A stretch of DNA of 64,000 bases from Pseudopyrenochaeta lycopersici (Eukaryota; Ascomycota; Dothideomycetes; Pleosporales; Pseudopyrenochaetaceae): positions 806,001 to 870,000 of the forward strand of contig NHZP01000020.1 in NCBI GenBank assembly GCA_003313425.1, in the 5' to 3' direction. The translations under genes and the position numbers were made by a program. Positions 53,710 through 64,000 of this stretch are shown in pieces. The notes under the pieces were generated by a model. It saw only the letters and a list, made by a program, of their open reading frames with translations. It made no database searches and had not been told where the DNA came from. How positions within the stretch are numbered: position 1 is the first letter of the stretch; each line of letters starts with the position of its first letter.

Positions 53710-53880
53710 AGGTGCAACCAACAAACCGCGATTTCGACATTATCTTCACCGATTACATGACTTGGAAGCCTTGGTACGAGCAGCTGGAGGCCAGATGCCT
53801 ACCTCTTAGGGTCTGACACCTCGCCGACACTTCGAGCGATGCTGTGCCGAAGACAGAGCCAACCAGTGATCTCCACGGTT
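53710..53880 (+). pseudogene. gag: Copia Gag N-terminal fragment
   Basis: On the plus strand a frame reads TDYMTWKPWYEQLEARC, matching the Copia-1 Gag start (MDYTTYTPWLQQLETRC), then a TGA and a few more related residues. It directly abuts the LTR without the leader, so a small deletion occurred. The rest of the element is absent. Confidence 0.75.
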
Positions 53881-56650
53881 CAATTCAATTCAGTTCATGG
53901 GTCTGAACTGAATCGAACCGAGTCTTGGCGGTAAATTCAGTTCAGTTACCAGTAATACCAATATAAACCGACACATGAATATGCGATATAAGATGTCAAA
54001 ATGAGGCGGAGGGAAAGTAGTTCATACAGCGATTGCAGGATGTTATACTATTTCCTATCGACTCCATTAAATGCGTCAGCCGCTGGAGCTCCAAGCCACC
54101 ACCGAAGGCACTCTATTGCTTCGATAATGTCGTCGAACAAGCGGTTTCGTCGGTCAGTAATTAGGAACTTAGCACTGCTAAACAGCCTCTCGCACAGGGC
54201 TTGCAATAATACATACATGTGGAATATGACCTCTATTCATATCCATTCATATGTATACATTAGTAATGAATATACATGATGTCATGGTATAGAATACTAA
54301 CCTCATTGTCGCAACCTATCTCAATATCAATATTCTGCCACTTATCCGCTTTCTCAGCTGCTGCCGTCGACTTTATAAGAAGCTTATTGACGTATTCCTC
54401 CTCGTGTAATAGTCCATTCTTGTTCCAGTTGCCTATAAGCTCTTGAATCTATATTATCTCTATATCTAAGGAGCCTTGCTCCTATAGTATTACTCTCCTT
54501 ACGCCTAAGAATACACCTTCAATCTTGTCTAAAAGCGGAGGGATACTTAAGATATTAATAGCTATCTAATGTAGGCGTGGATACCCAGCTCTCTATTCTT
54601 CACGGGTCCACTATTAAATTAGTGTACTAAATATTAGTATTAGTACGCTATTAAGAAATCTCTTAAGCTTATCCTCCTCTTTATTATAGTCTGTAACTTC
54701 GAGCGTACGGCAGAGAGACTTAAACTTCGTTAGCGGCTTATCTGATACCTGTATTAACTGAGATCTTAAGGCAATTAGGCGATCTTTATACTCCGCCCAG
54801 ATCGTATGTGCCAATTTAAATGCAGACGGTCGCCATTCTTCAATCCAATTGGTGTTAATATATCTCGCTTGGTAGGCAGGGCGGTTGCAAATGCAGGGCA
54901 TTCGTTGGTCTTCTCATAGTACTTGCGGAGCTGAATCCAGCCCATATTAATAGATTTCTTAAGCGTTGCATTCTCTGCATATTAACGCTACCAGGAGTCG
55001 TAAGTATACTCAAATCCAGAGATCGGATTACGTACCTTCGCCTCCTCAAAATGCTTAAATAAGACATCCCTAAAGAATAGCGCTTAATCTAGTAATACAA
55101 ACTCCTTCTGCCCTTTAAGCGTTGCTTGATAGAGTAGCTGTAAGAATTCCTCAGTATCTTTAAGCTGCTCCTACTCCTCCTTAGTTAATATATCTTTTCT
55201 ATTACTAAAGTCTTTTTTATAGCATTAGCAGATCTCTATAATCTCGCTCTGCTTACTAACAGCGCGCTTAATAAGTAGATACTATAAGTTCTACCTCGTT
55301 GCATTATTAATACTAAGCCTTAGATTCAGAGATAGCTAACGCTAGTAATTACTAAGTATATTAGAGGTTTTAATATAAACAGCAATATTGTGTATAGTCA
55401 TCCTTCTTCTTATTCTTCTTACCTTTTAAGCCTTTAAGAACCTTAAGCTTCTTAATAAGTAGCTTACAGACTAATATCTCTTCCTCCTCTTTAATTGCCT
55501 CCTTAAGGTCCTCTTTAAGTGCCGTCTTATTATCTGCAAAGAAGAATATAGAGAGTAAGAGACTAATAATATAACTAAGGCATCAAATCTGTCGCTTCTT
55601 TAGGTTAATTTAAGCGCTATATTTAATAAGGAGATTCTTTACTAGCGATTTAAGCAATGTATTGTTTAAGCCTGCATTATTAGTTGTAAAGTAGCTAACA
55701 AGATGTGCAAGCTTAAATTTTCAAACAATATCTATAAGATAAGCAGCCTAGTTTTTACTACTATGTAAGAATATAACCTGCAGAAGCCTAAGTAATGCCT
55801 TACAAAGCTTATATTAATCGTTAACCTATTATACGTGTGCTCTAAGTAGTAACTTTGTACTTAGTACTAGCTAGACGTTAACAGTAAAGTGGATAAGGCT
55901 TCTAGATTTATGTATAGTTCGTTTAATAGTCTCTTAATAATGTTAGTAGGACTTATTAATATAGGCGGAGGCGGTATTAGGAGCAGAGATTATAACTTTA
56001 GGTAGGAGGTAATTAACAGTATATAGGAGCGCGTGAAATTTAGGCTAATTAACAAAGTTACGCGGCAGTCACCGTCGTGTAATAAGAAGGTTTTAAGCCT
56101 TAAGGAATGCCTTTTAGCTGATAGCGTTACAGAGGATATTCTATTACTTCTCTTTTATCTTTCACTTCTCTTTCTTCTCTTAATCTTTAAAGCTTAAATT
56201 AATTGCGCGCTGTGTCTCCCTATAATATAGTGTAGGGCCTTCTACAATAATTATATAATGCTTTTGCTTAAGATAGTAGCAGGCATTAGAGGAGACTAAA
56301 TATGCCTACTTCGGGCATCGCTTACAGTAGTGTAGCCTTCTTCTTCTTATTATTATATACTAGTTCATCGCCTTTAGGATCACGGAATTCATTCTATGCA
56401 TTCTCTGCTCTTATCATTCGCTTTTTCTTAGGAGGCTCAGAGGTAATTAAGGAAGGGGGTGCAGGGCGCTGTTAGAGTATTGAGGGATTATTCGGAGTAC
56501 TAGACTGCTCGGCAGACGGGATAGTAGACTTAGGATAAGATAATAAGGGCGAGGACGCTCGTGTTGAAGTATTACCAACGTCTAGTGAAGCTATAAAAGA
56601 TATATGTGCGCATAGAGATACTGTTAGAGCAGTCGAATAGATTCAGGTAT
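53880..56650 (-). mobile_element. RIP-degraded hAT element, minus strand
   Basis: The minus strand holds a hAT transposase remnant. The C-terminal dimerisation region (CERLFSSAKFLITDRRNR) is at about 54200-54060; the preceding domain, with AYQARYINTNWIEEW, is at 54901-54614; a BED-type zinc finger (CKRCP ... H ... KH) is at about 56345-56265. Preservation is patchy: the 3' third is fairly intact and the middle is full of TAG/TAA. Element ends were not fixed; the hairpin at 53888 probably marks the 3' side. Confidence 0.75.
53888..53913. repeat. Perfect 10-bp hairpin near hAT end
   Basis: attcagttca (53888-53897) pairs with tgaactgaat (53904-53913). Additional ttcagttca units follow at 53935-53946. 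It lies just outside the C-terminal coding end of the hAT at 54000-56650. Confidence 0.85.
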
Positions 56651-57016
56651 AGGAGAATCTAATCTCTAGAACTATCTATAATTAAAGCAACTAAATACAT
56701 GTTTATAGTAAGCTTCCTAAGCCTACTTAAACTTAAGTAATCTGTATACGTGACAGAGGCTTAGCATGTATGTTACAAAGGGTACTGTGTATAACTAATC
56801 TATTAGTTGATAATTAATCTTGTAATATGCATAGTGTAAGTGATGTTCAGTCAACTATCTAATCAATTTAACTGATGCTCTTAAAGTCCTACAGTAGAGA
56901 GTTTCCGGTCATTACGTAATGCTGAGATATTTTATATGTATGGATAAGTATGTGTCGCACTTGGGTGTGCTGATGATGATGCATCAGGAAGAATTCATGA
57001 TGAGCAGAAAAGTTGT

Positions 57017-57074
<58 letters not shown>

Positions 57075-57183
57075 TTGGTCTGGTGAACCTGACCCCGCAC
57101 GTCTTAGATTATATGGCAAGATTACTAATGCAGTTTCTTCCTCAGGCTTCCTGAGATGACACCTTGGCCTGCGACAGTATGTA
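56650..57183. other. Gene-free sequence with a TG microsatellite
   Basis: Contains (TG)n at 57019-57073, about 27 units. No gene supported. Confidence 0.6.
57019..57073. repeat. TG dinucleotide microsatellite
   Basis: About 27 uninterrupted TG units. Confidence 0.95.
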
Positions 57184-57925
57184 ACGTCAACAACAAGCGA
57201 GTGGTCCACACAAGCGAGTGGTCCACCCCACCAACTTTGCGCAACGCATCAACTTCTATTAATTATGGCTCCACCAATTCAACCTCAGCCAGCCTCTCAT
57301 GAGGCTGGTATAAATCTCGCGATCTTAGCACTTAATTCAGACCAAATTCAGACTGAGTGAATTGCTGCACAGACGTTCGAAGTCTCTCGATCTACGCTCC
57401 GCCGCCGACGCGCTGGCATACCTTCAAGAGGCGATTCTCAGCCTAAGACAAAGAAGCTGACCCAGCTAGAAGAGGAGGTGATTATTAGGCATATATTAGA
57501 CTTAGACCAACGTGGATTTGCGCCAACGCTGCTAGCTGTGCGTGCTATGGCTGATAAGCTACTAGCAGCGCGTGGTGGAGGTCAGGTTGGGCTGAATTGG
57601 CCATCCAACTTTGTTAAGCGTACAGACAGCCTTAAGACACAGTTTAGTCGGCCTTATGATAGAAAGAGAGCTCTATGCGAGGATTCAAGAGTAATTGAGC
57701 GCTGGTTCAAGCAAGTAGAGGAGACAAAAGCCAAGTATGGTATCGCAGATGAGGACACATTCAACTTTGATGAAGCTGGCTTTATGATGGGCAAGATAAC
57801 GACTCAGCTTGTCGTGACTGGGTCAGAGAGGAGAGGGCGGCCAAAGGCTGTTCAGCCAGGCAGTCGTGAGTAGGTGACAATCATTCAAGGAATCAATGCT
57901 ACTGGCTAGGTGTCGCAGGCCAGAT
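57184..57925 (+). mobile_element. Pogo/Fot1-like element, type A copy 3, 3'-truncated
   Basis: The left terminus acgtcaacaacaagcgagtgg is preceded by TA (57182-57183) and includes the motif caagcgagtggtccac twice. Transposase 5' half from the ATG at 57265: helix-turn-helix and the start of the DDE core (DTFNFDEAGFMMG) are in one frame to 57905 with few stops. After INATG it shows a short deletion and then AGQIHL before homology ends. The 3' half and right terminus are missing. Confidence 0.88.
57265..57905 (+). pseudogene. Pogo-like transposase, N-terminal half
   Basis: Frame from ATG 57265 with a stop at about 57358 (CGA to TGA type) and one at 57871 (Trp to stop). Residues match the copies at 13306 and 41622 closely, including DLDQRGF, GLNWPSNFVKRTDSL and TTQLVVTGSERRGRPK. 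Truncated before the second catalytic residue. Confidence 0.85.
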
Positions 57926-58300
57926 CCACCTGGTGGAAGCTCATTGGCTCAGGAATCAATCATCACATGATAGCTGTCGCGAGGGACATAAAAGCACCTC
58001 TCCTCACTGTAGCACAAAAAAAGAGGATCTGACATCTACATACATACAATACACACACAGTTACAATACATTCTCCTCATTTTCTTCAACCATTTTCACT
58101 ATTCGTTTTAACACGCACGTTCAATGCGACAACAATGCACCAAAACACCCCAATCTTCCTCATGCAGCAACAACAACAACAAAACGCCTACCAACTAAAT
58201 CACGACCTATAAAAATGCCTAAAGTACCGAAAAATATTACTAAATGATCCCAACAACAACGCAAAACTATAAATACAATCTCAGAGTCGCAGACCTTTCG
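57926..58300 (+). other. Unmutated segment upstream of a dead hAT
   Basis: Normal composition with CA- and AAC-rich stretches (caacaacaac near 58170) resembling a fungal 5' leader, and ataaaagc at 57988. It is probably the promoter/leader of the hAT transposase remnant that follows. Confidence 0.45.
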
Positions 58301-59812
58301 AGGAGGAGTTGCGCATTGTTGCTAGTCAACGCGTAGTTGACGCGCTTTCAGAATCTGTCGAAGCCGCGCCACCCTTAAACGAGCTACCCCACCCAGAATC
58401 CGACGCTAAGTTCGACGAGCAGCTTGCTGATAACTTTGATGGGATAGATTGGAAGCGTCTTTAGAGTTATATGAAGCCCCTACGGACCTAGAAGCATAAG
58501 AAGAGCTGGATCTATAAGTATGGGTATTGGGTGTGCTTGCGCAGTAATCCTGAACGTATATTTTCTATATGCAGGCACTGCTATTAACAAAAGGTAATTG
58601 ACGCTAGTGGGCAAGGCAAATACGAGGTTACGCTCTCTACTTTAACTACTGCTGCTTACCTGCAGTTAAATCAGCGAGAGTATAATTATACTCTATCTGG
58701 CTAGTAGAGACTGCACCTCTCTTGTAGCTAGAGAACGCTCTAGGGCCTTACTATAAATAGGATTAAGATACTATAAGATATAGGTAATGCGATAGGTAAC
58801 TTTAACGTACAGGCCTTTAGGCTAGCTACTGTAGGCTAGCTAGTAGAGAATAATTACCCTCTGCGCGAGTTTAAGACTCCTATATTTTAGGCGTTAATAA
58901 GAGTAGCTAATCTAGAAGCTCTTAGTGCCTTATAGAAGAGCTATAAGAGTGTTACGTAGTATACCTTACGCCTATTTAATTACCTACTCCCTAAAGTATG
59001 TAAAGAGCTCTCTAAATTGTTTACTAAAATCTATATTTTATTTAATAGATAGACTATAAAGAGTAGTAAGAAGGCCTTCTATAGCGTAGTAGCACACTAC
59101 ATTAATATAAATAGCTAGCTTAAGGACCTCCTACTCGCGCTGCCTTAGCTATCTAGCTCCTATAGTAAGGAGAGGATTACTTAGGTAATACTCTAGATTT
59201 TTAAGAAGTTTAGTATGTCTCTATCTAATATAGGTTACTTTATACTTAATAATGCTAGCTTAAATAATATAGTAGTAGAATTAATTATAGAGACTTACAA
59301 CTTTAATCTATTATATTAACGCCTTTACTGTAGCCCCTATATAATTAATCTAGCTAGGTAAATAATTATTTTTAGAGTTAATAAGGAGTCTTCTAGTAAT
59401 AAGGAGTTGCAGTTTAAGTAGGGTAGGTAGTTTCTGTAAGAGTAGCAGCAGGAAGAGCCTCTAGGCGTACTTATTAATATTCTTAATTATATTAAGATAC
59501 TTTAATAATATAATCTTATCTAGAGTTTTTAGTAGGGCGAGGAGGGTATTTTAGCTAGCTAGAAGGCCTTAAAACCTAAGGAAATTATTAAACTAGTTAT
59601 TACTAGATAGAACTCTTTCTACGCTGCCTTTAAGAGAGCTACTAAGATACTATAAGCTCTTAATACCTATATATAGTATTATATTAAGAAAACTCGCACT
59701 AAGGAGGCCTTCTGGCGGGCGCGAGGATTAAGGCCTAAGGAGGTGCCTTCCTGGATGAAATCTGACGGCCTTACTTCTCAGGATTGGGCAGTAATTACCC
59801 AGTACATTAGTG
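58300..59812 (+). pseudogene. RIP-degraded hAT transposase, truncated by an insertion
   Basis: Aligns by eye to the intact hAT transposase at 28347: FDGIDWKRL, KSWIYKYGYW and a BED-like C-x2-C are at 58435-58590; GYFILNNASLN (Asp to Asn at the second catalytic site) is at about 59235; SDGLTSQDWAVI is at about 59760-59800. The match stops at about 59812, where another element begins. Many RIP stops lie between. Confidence 0.75.
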
Positions 59813-62480
59813 TTTGATTTGGACTGGACTGGACTAGATTTCGGAGGTAAATCTAGTCCAACTAGAAAATCTAAATTAGAGCTCTAGGAGCTCTAAAGCA
59901 GTCTAATTACATAAAATAGATAGCTATAATAGGATTACTTAGTAGTTTTAGTATTAATATTATTCTATACTTATTTAAGATATATAAATAGGTATTATAG
60001 GTCTACCTTCTTAATCCTCCTTAGAGTTATCTTTATCCTTAGGCGCCTAATTTAACGCATAGCTATTATCTATTACTTTACCTTCTTCCTTACTAATATT
60101 TTTATTATTAAATAAGCTCTTAGTAAGCCTCCTAAACTAAGCCTAAAGGCACTTATTTACCTTAATAATATCTATATAAAGGTAGCTTTAGTAGTAAGTT
60201 ATAAGAAGCTTAGCACTACTAAATATCTACTCTAATTATTTAAATAAGGAGGAATTATAAGCGCGTCTAGCGCTATTTATATAAGGTTAAGTTAGGTATA
60301 GAAGTAGTTATTCTAGTACTAAATAGGATTATAGTATTTATTAGTAGTAATAAGAATATTTATTAATAAATACTTATAAAGTTTATTAGGCTTAGTAGTA
60401 GTAGATGCGTCTAGTAGAGTATCTAACTTTAACTATTTATACTCTCTATAAGACACATAGTGTTTAGGAGAGTTTTAGCGTAGTATAGATATTAGCGTAG
60501 ATATAGATAACCTCCTTTTATACTTTTAAAGCTATAGATCCTTTACTACTAGCAGAATATTATTCCTTAGCTAGGTAGATTTAATAGGGTAGTTACCCTA
60601 ATACTGCTAGAACTATGCTAATTTTAGGGTTAGATTTATAATAATAGTAAGGTAGTAAGCTGCTATCTAATCTACTATATTATAGTATTTATTATATTTA
60701 GACTATATAATATCTGCAGCGCTAGTAAGCTATTTATATTTAAGTCTATTAGTATTAGTGTAGAGCTTATTAAAACGCTGCTTTACCTAGTCTAACTATA
60801 GGAGTAGCTAATTAAGAGTCTAGAAGTAATTAGCTAGGTTTATATACTAACCTTCTACTATACTAGTAGCTTTATTAAATAACTCTAGCTAATTATAAAT
60901 ATTAGCTAGCTGCTCCTAGTACTAAGGCTTAAGAAGATTATCCTTAGATAGTAGTTTAATATTCTTGTTAGGTATATATTACGCGCAGAATATCTAAATT
61001 CTTTCCTTAATATTAAGGGCACGACTAATAATAATAAAGAAGGAGGTCTAGCATATATAATTATCTTAAATAACTTATTTAGAAAGTTAGTAGCGCTTAT
61101 AGACTTATTAATATAATATAAGACTAAAACTTATAATAAACTTACCTCTAATCTATTAAATATAGCTAATTTACTACTATATACTTATTTCCTAAAGAAC
61201 TAAGGGCTTCTACGTATATATTTAATAATATTATAAAGCTTTTCTAGCGCTCTACGCTTCCTCTAAAGCTCTCCAACTCTCCTTATATTACTTTTATATA
61301 ATATAGTATTTATTTCTTAGGCTATCTTTTCTATATCTTTCCTTATTAGAAATATATGTATATAGAGGTTAATTATATAACTAGTATAGTAGAGTTAACG
61401 TTTCTTCTGTTATCTAGCTGTTAATTATAGGTAGAGCTCTTATAGGATATAGTTAATGTAGGCGTTATTTACTTTATAGTTATCTGCTATAAAGTAGCTA
61501 ATTTAGTTCTAAATACTATATTTATTAAATATTTATAGTAGAATACTAGCTATATTCTTTACTACTATATACCTCTTCTAGCTATTAAAGTGCTAGAATA
61601 GTAGTTCCTTATTTACTAGATTAATTAATAAAATACGCTACTATACTAAGTATTAAGATATAGCTTAGTAATATCTATATATTAATTAATATCAAAATAC
61701 AACTATAAGCTGTATATAGGTCCTTCTTAAGTACTTCCTTTTACGCTAGGAAAGCCTCTTTTACCTACTTTTAAATTATACGCCCTACTTTTAGAAGGAG
61801 CTTTAATAACTATAGTGCTAGGTAGAATAAGAGCTCTTAGAAATACTTATTATTAAATTAATAGAAGGTAATATAGTAGTAGATAATCTATTAGATTAAA
61901 AGCTTCTTAAAGATATTAAAGTCCCGCTAGAAGACTAAGGATAAGAGATTTAGCTTATTTATTATTATTTAGGTAGGATTATTATTACTAATTTATTTAC
62001 TTATTTAAGGATTAATCTAGTATTTTAGCTTATGGTAATCTAGGCAAGTTAAATTACCTTTATTAATAATAGGGAGCTCTTACTAATACTACTTCTTCTT
62101 ATAGAGGTAGTAGTACTAGTATTATTTTATTAAATTTATCTAAAGCTAGATATCTTTACTAAACCTCTAGATAATAGAGCTCTACTACTTTATTACTTTT
62201 AGGTTCTTTACTAGCGAGGAATATCGCATATAGACCTTACCTTGCAGCTTAAATTTATCTAGCTGTAGGGAGGGTGTAGAATAGTAATTAATTAAAGGTA
62301 GTATAAGAATAATCTTATTATTAGCTAACTATAGCGTAGCACTACTAAATAACTAAAGGAGAGATATAGTAGTAATAAAAGTGCTTACTGTAGATGTCTT
62401 AGTCTAGGGCTGTATATTTATATTACACGCCTTTTTTTATATTATTTTACTAGTATAAATAATATTAGCACTATTAGTTA
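59813..62480. mobile_element. RIP-killed hAT-like element (copy 2)
   Basis: Starts beside tagtgtttgatttggactgg, which shares the ggactggactgg and gagctctaggagctct motifs with the inverted end of copy 1 (50764-50885). From 61140 it follows copy 1 closely to about 62480. No transposase frame is readable. It interrupts the hAT pseudogene at 58300. Confidence 0.6.
59830..59860. repeat. Perfect 12-bp hairpin at hAT-like end
   Basis: tggactagattt (59830-59841) pairs with aaatctagtcca (59849-59860), loop 7 bases, preceded by two more GGACT units. Confidence 0.9.
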
Positions 62481-62850
62481 ACGTTTATCTATATATATAA
62501 TAGTAAATATATAATTCTTTTATAAAGTTATTTAAGAATAACTTTTTCTTTAATAAAAATTTATATGTAACTTTATAAAATATAGTATAACTCTTTTAGA
62601 AAATAATATATTTACTTAGTTATTTAAGATTAAGAATTTCTAATACTATAATAAATACTATTTTTAAAAAAAAAATTATAAAAAAAAATTATTTATTTTT
62701 ATAGAAAATTAATAAATTTCTTAAACTATTTATTTTAAAAACTATAATTAACTAAGATTATAAAGCTACTTAAGAAATATATCTTTAATATTAAGACTTT
62801 TTTATTTTACTTATTAAATAAGGCTAGAAAAATAGAAATAAAGGTAGGAT
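62481..62850. other. Very AT-rich, RIP-like sequence
   Basis: No gene and no recognised repeat; includes poly-A/poly-T runs at 62665-62700. Confidence 0.5.
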
Positions 62851-63237
62851 TTTGGCAGATTTTGGTGAGGAAATGCGTGCGTTACGAGGGGACGATCGCT
62901 ACGAGGTGAGCCCCGGTAACCGACGCCTAGTGCAACACCAGCGACGCTCGTCCGTCGCAAACAGGACAAGTATCAAAATACCTACCAGCATTCTTCACTT
63001 TAGTAAACTAATTAAAGTGGGCAGACCCGGGGCCAGGGCCAAGGCAGTTCGGCCCATGGGCGATCGTATGCTGCGCTTTAGTGCGACAAGATGATTACTT
63101 ATCAGTCCGAGAAAGTTCGTCCTCGTCGCTAGAGACGGAAACGGTGATATGAATTTGTCCATCCGTGTTGTGGGCAGAACTTTGAATTACGAATGCTATT
63201 ATGTTTCCGCAAAAACAAGTAATGGTTCTGGGGAGCA
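62851..63237. other. Unmutated upstream region of the third hydrolase
   Basis: Composition returns to normal at 62850. No supported gene; short frames only. Confidence 0.5.
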
Positions 63238-63245
63238 TATAAAAG
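63238..63245 (+). promoter_or_regulatory. Candidate TATA box of the third hydrolase copy
   Basis: atataaaa lies about 115 bases before the ATG at 63355; the spacing is similar to paralogue 1 (about 125 bases). Confidence 0.5.
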
Positions 63246-63354
63246 GGTCGCCTGAAGCAAAGTTATCACTTCAACAGAGAGCAGAATCTTCAGCAGTCTC
63301 AGAACAAGAAACTCCACAATTTTCAGAAAACAAGTCCACGCAAAAAATATCACA

Positions 63355-64000
63355 ATGGCGACCCTCCAAACGGCAGAGACCAACTTCACAACTGTCGATG
63401 GCCTGAAGGTCGCATACCGGCGATTTAGGGAGCGAAGCACCTTTCCATTACTCTACATTAACTATCTAAGGGGCTCGATAGATACACTCGACCCCCTTCT
63501 CTTTAACACTATTGCTAAGAACTGGGAGGTTATTGTCTATGACAGCTTCGGTATCAGCTATAGTAAAGGCACCGTTCCTGACTCTACTAAGGTAATAGCC
63601 TCCATCGCCGCTAAATTTCTCGCGGCTATCGACGTGAGCGTAGTTGATGTTATCGGCTTCTCCATAGGTGGCGCTGTCGCACAAATCCTAGGCTGGGACT
63701 ACCCTAAGGTGGTACACAAGCTGATCCTGGCCGGTACACAGTCCGGCATCGGGGAGGCAGTAGTTCTACCTCCGAAGGAGGTGCTTGAGAGTGCCGGTGC
63801 TAACAATAATAAACCTCTAACGAAGGAGGATATATTATACCTCTTCTTCTACCCGTCGGAGTCTAGTCGGGCGCTTAGAAATAAATAGTAGGAGAGGATT
63901 TATAAGCGAAAGGCGGGAGGAGAAGAGCGGAAGGGATATCTTGTTGGCTAGGGAGCACGATCACAACTAACAGCTATTTTCTCTTTCACTGTAGATAATA
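63355..64000 (+). pseudogene. Alpha/beta hydrolase paralogue 3, broken by RIP-type stops, runs off window
   Basis: From the ATG at 63355 the frame is open for 177 codons, with DSFGISYS in place of the D-N-x-G-x-GHS turn and a nucleophile elbow GFSIGG. Two adjacent TAG stops follow at 63886-63891 where paralogue 1 has a Glu-Trp pair; then the same frame continues to the window end with matches such as LTAIFSF and another TAG near 63949. All stops fit C-to-T or G-to-A change, and there is no frameshift. The acid and His region lies beyond the window. It is most likely a dead duplicate of 38040. Confidence 0.85.

Noticed and set aside
56889..57209. Minus-strand frame with a long Thr-His repeat
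   Set aside because: The repeat is just the TG microsatellite read as codons.
62852..63094. 80-codon frame before the third hydrolase
   Set aside because: No motif, no homologue in the other hydrolase upstream regions; probably chance in GC-normal DNA.

Overview
This window looks like an accessory, transposon-packed block from a filamentous ascomycete (Pezizomycotina). Three things point there: an intact class I hydrophobin gene with a short fungal-type intron, a typical fungal set of transposons (pogo/Fot1-like, hAT, Tc1-like, Copia and chromodomain-type Gypsy elements), and a very strong repeat-induced point mutation (RIP) signature. In the RIP-hit stretches TpA is extremely common, and coding frames are broken by stops that trace back to C-to-T or G-to-A changes (CAG/CAA/TGG to TAG/TAA). 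I cannot name the species.

Layout. 1-4250: RIP-degraded sequence with an unidentified coiled-coil pseudogene and a dead hAT element. 4640-13303: a dead Tc1-like element holding a nest. In it a non-autonomous hAT element (5012-12574, 8-bp target duplication) contains a RIP-killed pogo-like element (5167-7006) and a young, apparently complete Copia element (7315-12557; identical 174-bp LTRs, 5-bp target duplication). 13306-15212: a lightly damaged pogo-like element. 15215-20850: mostly ordinary sequence with the hydrophobin gene and a truncated RecQ-type helicase. 20850-22900: degenerate coding sequence and a RIP-hit second RecQ copy. 22990-33040: a dead Gypsy element (389-bp LTRs, 5-bp target duplication) interrupted by a complete hAT element with an 815-codon transposase frame. 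33314-37011: two pogo-like elements tail to tail. 37014-39640: an intact alpha/beta hydrolase gene behind a tandem-repeat array. 39641-43583: two more pogo-like elements. 43586-50885: a dead hAT-like element split by a RIP-killed Copia element. 51340-52912: a pogo remnant and a second, probably secreted, alpha/beta hydrolase gene with one intron. 53272-56650: Copia LTR/gag debris and a dead hAT. 57184-62850: a truncated pogo, a dead hAT and another dead hAT-like element. 63238-64000: a third alpha/beta hydrolase copy broken by RIP-type stops and running off the window.

How it fits together. The only convincing host genes are the hydrophobin, two intact hydrolases and a hydrolase pseudogene; the RecQ pieces may be host or subtelomere-linked. 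The rest is successive transposition. Unmutated elements sit inside RIP-killed ones, so the order of insertion can be read. The points most worth a second look are a Gag-UGA-CUAG-Pol arrangement in the young Copia element whose stop position and context recur in the dead relative, an antisense Zn2Cys6-patterned coiled-coil frame inside the Gypsy element, and perfect short-period hairpins near hAT ends.
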